Origin: Comamonadaceae bacterium
Lineage (GTDB): Bacteria > Pseudomonadota > Gammaproteobacteria > Burkholderiales > Burkholderiaceae_C
Assembly: GCA_947475685.1 (NCBI GenBank)
Contig: CANJNC010000022.1
Span: 1-46,223, forward strand
DNA length: 46,223 nucleotides
Direction: 5' to 3'
Numbering within the stretch: position 1 is the stretch's first letter; the number at the start of each line of letters is the position of its first letter. Below, piece by piece: positions 43,313 to 46,223 of the stretch. A model generated the notes under the pieces. The model made no database searches. It was not told where the DNA came from and saw only the letters and a program-made list of their open reading frames with translations. A program made the position numbers and the translations under genes.

Positions 43313-44146
43313 TTAGCGCTCTCTGAACCACTTGGTGATGACGAATTTCTCGCCCTCCTTAACGGCTCGCCCCGCATGGATCGTGTGGGGATTGACCTGC
43401 GCGTTGGGCCGAAGATTGTTCCAAATCACAGCCAATCCCCTTTGGGGTTTAATGACTTTTTGAATTTCAAGAAACTCTGTCTCACCCCCGTCTTCAACCT
43501 CATTGAGGTAGACCATGAAGGTCCAGGTTCTGTTGCCCTGATGGGATGCAAACGTGTGGTACTCATCCGTTTGAGGCTCAAAGTAATCGGTGTGCGCCTT
43601 GAACTCACAACCCACCGCATAATGCTGCAATTGTGTGCCTTCTGAGCGAGCGGGACTCACCCCAAGGGTTTGACAGATTTTGGCATCAATGACCTGAACG
43701 AGGGGGTCCTGTAAACACCCCAAATCACTGGTTCGGCTGGTTCTAAAGCTCAAGTCAACATATGCTTTTTCTTTTTCGCCTGAACCCGCAAACGGCAAGG
43801 CTTGAGAGCTGGGAAGGCTGATGGTTGAAGCTTCCAAGACAGGACGCCCAAGATCAATGACGCCCTGACATTGAAGAGCGCTCAAAAAATCGGGAATCAA
43901 ATACAACTCCATTTTTTCATTGAGGACTTGACAAAGCAATTCGGTGTGGTGTGCACCAGATAGGCCAGACCCAATGGACGCTAAGGAAGCTAAGGCATGA
44001 GGCGTAGACAAGGCGTCTTGGATGGATTGAGAATCAAACCCATTGCCAATCAAGGTGTCAAAAATCTCTTTGGGGTCACATCCGCGCAAGATGTTTTCTT
44101 GTCCCCAATGCAACCACTGTGAATGATCCGATAAGCTTTTAAGCAT
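43313..44146 (-). CDS. 2-oxoglutarate/Fe(II) prolyl-4-hydroxylase-like enzyme
   Basis: A 277-residue protein whose C-terminal half is a P4Hc double-stranded beta-helix. Iron ligands are H185 and D187 (AHTDYFEPQTDEYHTF) and H257 (NPHTIHAGRAV); K267 in GEKFVITKW would bind 2-oxoglutarate. The N-terminal 100 residues are less conserved. Bacterial P4H-like enzymes hydroxylate Pro or free amino acids, or translation-related proteins. It ends 9 bases from the DciA-like gene (convergent). The target is unknown. Confidence 0.87.
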   Translation of the reverse strand: MLKSLSDHSQWLHWGQENILRGCDPKEIFDTLIGNGFDSQSIQDALSTPHALASLASIGSGLSGAHHTELLCQVLNEKMELYLIPDFLSALQCQGVIDLGRPVLEASTISLPSSQALPFAGSGEKEKAYVDLSFRTSRTSDLGCLQDPLVQVIDAKICQTLGVSPARSEGTQLQHYAVGCEFKAHTDYFEPQTDEYHTFASHQGNRTWTFMVYLNEVEDGGETEFLEIQKVIKPQRGLAVIWNNLRPNAQVNPHTIHAGRAVKEGEKFVITKWFRER

Positions 44147-44225
44147 CGTTAAGTTGATAGGGGAAAGTCACTTAGAAAAAATTAAGCAGCTTTCATGCAT
44201 TCCACTTTTTGACTTGCATTTGAAT

Positions 44226-45419
44226 TCACCGGCTTAACTTTCTAGCCAACCATGGCACCATCACTTCGTTTTGGATGCGTGCGTCTGACCAGTCCTTGCC
44301 GCGACCGATGTGCCCACCTTCGGGGTTGACCCAAGATTCCTTGGGTGCACCTTGCTTGAGAAGAATATAAAGGTCATCAATGGGCACCTGAGTGTCCTTC
44401 TCGCCATTGACCAGCAGCATGGGTGCGGACGGTTTGCCAAGGGCGCCTGAGTCCTTCATAGACATCTTGGGGCCGTAAGCCAAGAAGTCTTCTAGCGTGT
44501 CAACGCCGTAGACAGCTGCACGCGCAGGAAAGAGATCAAACAAGTACTCCCGAGTGCCCAGCGCTTTGAGTTGCCATTCACGTTGAAAATAGGTGTGAAC
44601 CGGGCCAGCCCAGTTGACCACCGCTTTTAAGCGAACAGGCTCTGCATAAGCCATCCGAACCGACCAATGACCGCCCCAAGAGCCCCCTTGAAATCCGATT
44701 CGCTGTGGATCGATATCGGTTCGGTTTTGCATGGCGTCAATGACTCTGGAAAATAGGCGCTCAACACCGGGTGCGATCTTGACAGGGGATTCACCTGTGC
44801 CAGGCATGTCAAGTGCAAGGTAGGCCAGCTTAGACTTGAGGTAAGAGGCACCGTACTGATCGACCACAAATTCTTTGTAGCTGTCTAGCCCGCCGATGGT
44901 GATGACCAAGGGTGGTTTGTCAACGCCCAAGGGTCGTTGCAAATATCCAATGATTTCTTTGCCCTCAAAAGGAATTCGCACCACTTCCATCGCTGGACTT
45001 GCCAGATTTGCATAGGCTCGAAAAGCCGAGGTCGCCAGGGCATGCGCACGTTTTTTTTCTGCTGTGTTTTGGGTGGGCCAAGCCCCAAACCCGTAATAGC
45101 GCCAAGCCGACATATACGCCTCACGGGCAAGCGCAGGTGACGAGGCCGTCAGTAACTGTGCCTGCTTCATATGAAGGTCTCCGTTCTTGACCCAGGAGCG
45201 CGCCCACTCATCGCGATCGAGCGACTGGATTCGGTCCAAGATTTCAGCCACTTCTTTGCTGTCAAAGCCAGTCATCGGATAGCGTTGCGAGTCAGTGCGC
45301 TCTTGCACAGCTTGTTTAAGTTCTGGCCAAGTGCGGGGAGGCGCAATTTGTGCCGATGCTGCTGTGCAGGCCGTGATCAAAAGGGCAAAGAGGCATTGGC
45401 AAACGGTGGGCGTAGTCAC
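44226..45419 (-). CDS. Exported alpha/beta hydrolase
   Basis: A 397-residue hydrolase. The N-terminus VCQCLFALLITACTAASAQ is a signal peptide. The nucleophile elbow is GFQGGSWGGHWSVRM, the oxyanion region is ITIGGLDSYKEFVVD, and the acid and His are probably in LVNGEKDTQVPIDD and PEGGHIGRG. It resembles the cytoplasmic FrsA/DUF1100-type hydrolase at 7177-8271 but is secreted, pointing to an ester or amide hydrolysed outside the cytoplasm. It lies on the same strand as the P4H-like gene with an 80-base gap. Confidence 0.87.
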   Translation of the reverse strand: MTTPTVCQCLFALLITACTAASAQIAPPRTWPELKQAVQERTDSQRYPMTGFDSKEVAEILDRIQSLDRDEWARSWVKNGDLHMKQAQLLTASSPALAREAYMSAWRYYGFGAWPTQNTAEKKRAHALATSAFRAYANLASPAMEVVRIPFEGKEIIGYLQRPLGVDKPPLVITIGGLDSYKEFVVDQYGASYLKSKLAYLALDMPGTGESPVKIAPGVERLFSRVIDAMQNRTDIDPQRIGFQGGSWGGHWSVRMAYAEPVRLKAVVNWAGPVHTYFQREWQLKALGTREYLFDLFPARAAVYGVDTLEDFLAYGPKMSMKDSGALGKPSAPMLLVNGEKDTQVPIDDLYILLKQGAPKESWVNPEGGHIGRGKDWSDARIQNEVMVPWLARKLSR

Positions 45420-45513
45420 AACAGGGTTCCTTCATATTTACAGTTTAAAATTTTACCTGCTGCTGCCTAGAGATCATCACAAGGTTTCTACTGCCCCTAA
45501 AAGAAAAAGAACG

Positions 45514-45788
45514 TCAACCTTTTAGCCAGTTGCCGAAAGAAGGGCACGATGCAATGTGGCGTTGTACGTCCTTGGCGGTGCTTGCAATACGTAGCTTTTC
45601 GTAGGTGAGGCGATGGCCATTTTGTTTGACGTCAGCTTCACGGACGCCTGCACCCCTTGCAATACAGTGACTTGGAGCAAAGAGGGCTTAAATCCAATCA
45701 TCTTCTTTAAAAGAACAAGGCCACCCCAGGCGCAGACCTCGCGTGAGGTGAATTTAATATCAAAGTCCTCAGTACTGAGCATAGCCAA
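45514..45788 (-). pseudogene. Decayed gene, possible transposase fragment
   Basis: The first 35 or so residues (MLSTEDFDIKFTSREVCAWG, then GLVLLKKMIGF) resemble the N-terminus of some IS transposases. After that the sense moves to the neighbouring frame, where ALFAPSHCIARGAGVREADV and KDVQRHIASCPSFGNWLKG read without stops to a TGA at 45514-45516. One frameshift near 45690-45710 would join the two. The frame that stays open to 45522 continues with unlikely residues. I consider it a broken gene of uncertain family. Confidence 0.4.
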
Positions 45789-45825
45789 ACTCCTCTAGAG
45801 CAGGTAACGCATTGATTCTATTGAA

Positions 45826-45852
45826 CATTTCTAATGTCGTGCATTAGAAATG
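45826..45852. repeat. 11-bp perfect inverted repeat with 5-bp spacer
   Basis: CATTTCTAATG and CATTAGAAATG flank TCGTG; the arms are perfect. The 11-5-11 layout is like an operator or a Xer-type recombination site (11-6-11), but the arms are not recognised dif arms. It lies 117 bases before the Ala-Pro repeat gene and about 40 bases from the decayed gene. Confidence 0.75.
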
Positions 45853-45968
45853 AAGAGGTGCACGGGACCAGATTGATAGGCCACAATCAAGAATTAAATT
45901 CCTATTGGATAATTCCGGTTAAATATTTATAATTTAAATTAATAAAACTTTTAAATCTTGGAGATGTT

Positions 45969-46223
45969 ATGGCTACACCAGCACCAGCACCAGCACCAGC
46001 ACCTGCACCTGCACCAGCACCAGCACCTGCACCTGCACCTGCACCTGCACCAGCGCCAGCACCTGTATTTGCACCTGCACCTGCACCAGCGCCTGTATTT
46101 GCACCAACGCCTGCGCCAACACCAATACCAACAGGATTTGTACCGGCAGCAGTCCCGGCATTTGTACCAGTTCCTACTACCGGGGGAACAGCGCCAACAC
46201 CAACATCTCCCAATCCAGTTGCA
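45969..46223 (+). CDS. Ala-Pro repeat protein, start only (cut by window end)
   Basis: An open frame of 85 codons to the window end. It starts MATPAPAPAPAPAPA and continues for about 50 residues of Ala-Pro dipeptides interrupted by VF (APVFAPAPAPAPVFAP), then a transition PTPIPTGFVPAAVPAFVP and a Thr/Gly-rich segment. GGAG lies about 7 bases before the ATG, supporting this frame over the other two plus frames. No signal peptide is seen. It could be the N-terminus of a large surface or periplasm-spanning protein with a Pro-rich linker, or a repeat-only protein. No family is recognised. Confidence 0.6.
   Translation, partial: MATPAPAPAPAPAPAPAPAPAPAPAPAPAPAPVFAPAPAPAPVFAPTPAPTPIPTGFVPAAVPAFVPVPTTGGTAPTPTSPNPVA

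Noticed and set aside
45826-45852. Chromosomal dif site
   Set aside because: Spacer is 5 rather than 6 bases and the arms do not match known XerC/XerD arms; kept only as an unexplained inverted repeat.
45902-46213. Minus-strand Gly-Ala repeat frame over the Ala-Pro gene
   Set aside because: It is the reverse complement of the same repeat; the plus frame has a GGAG and ATG at good spacing.
1-46223. tRNA, rRNA or phage attachment sites
   Set aside because: I saw no cloverleaf, 16S/23S/5S-like stretches or integrase gene; a dedicated search tool would be needed to exclude them fully.

Overview
The window looks like a chromosomal segment of a betaproteobacterium of the order Burkholderiales, most likely Comamonadaceae-like. 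The evidence is the conserved housekeeping block prepilin peptidase - coaE - zapD - yacG - mutT - DUF815 ATPase - argJ - secA - DciA-like, two TctC/Bug-type periplasmic receptors, and many catabolic genes. Genus and species cannot be told from the sequence alone.

Layout. (1) 1-2 kb: a small accessory patch with a cut-off VapC toxin, a complete yefM-yoeB module with its TGTACA operator, a broken ParB-like/DNA-methylase remnant ending at a perfect palindrome, and a VapC pseudogene without its first catalytic Asp. (2) 2.1-6.0 kb: a plus-strand acyl-CoA operon with a triple RidA-domain protein, a MaoC-type hydratase pair, a cysteine-less thiolase-like protein and a DUF35 protein. It resembles the parts of steroid side-chain hydratase/retro-aldolase complexes. 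(3) 6.1-13.6 kb: separate genes, namely a TctC receptor with an alpha/beta hydrolase, a small secreted peptide, a YiiX-like hydrolase, a GST, an FAH-family protein, a Tat-like small protein and a J-domain protein. (4) 13.7-22.7 kb: a minus-strand run with an iron-type ABC importer (fused permease, ATPase, two paralogous binding proteins), three cupins sharing an HQHFN motif, and an MFS permease. (5) 22.9-32.6 kb: an IclR regulator, a 2Fe-2S/flavin reductase, a nickel locus (EutA-like ATPase with His-rich tails, short NiCoT permease, NikR, G3E GTPase with a His-rich loop), a zinc alcohol dehydrogenase, a Rieske oxygenase and a Rieske ferredoxin. (6) 32.7-34.0 kb: a second TctC receptor. (7) 34.0-43.3 kb: the housekeeping block. 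(8) 43.3-46.2 kb: a prolyl-4-hydroxylase-like enzyme, a secreted hydrolase, a decayed gene, an 11-bp perfect inverted repeat and the start of an Ala-Pro repeat protein cut by the window end.

How the parts fit. Oxygenase, ferredoxin and reductase together make a complete three-component ring-hydroxylating system, although the reductase lies 6-8 kb from its partners. A palindrome with core GAACA-NN-GTTC (one site imperfect) occurs in front of the importer operon, in front of iclR, and between the oxygenase and ferredoxin genes. This suggests one IclR regulon for uptake and oxidation of an unidentified, probably aromatic, substrate.

The most unusual feature is the nickel locus. An ASKHA-type ATPase of the EutA reactivase family, without any ethanolamine ammonia-lyase genes nearby, carries His-rich tails and sits beside a Ni/Co permease, NikR and a COG0523 GTPase. 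I propose it as a candidate uncharacterised nickel (or cobalt) delivery or enzyme-reactivation system. That function is inference.
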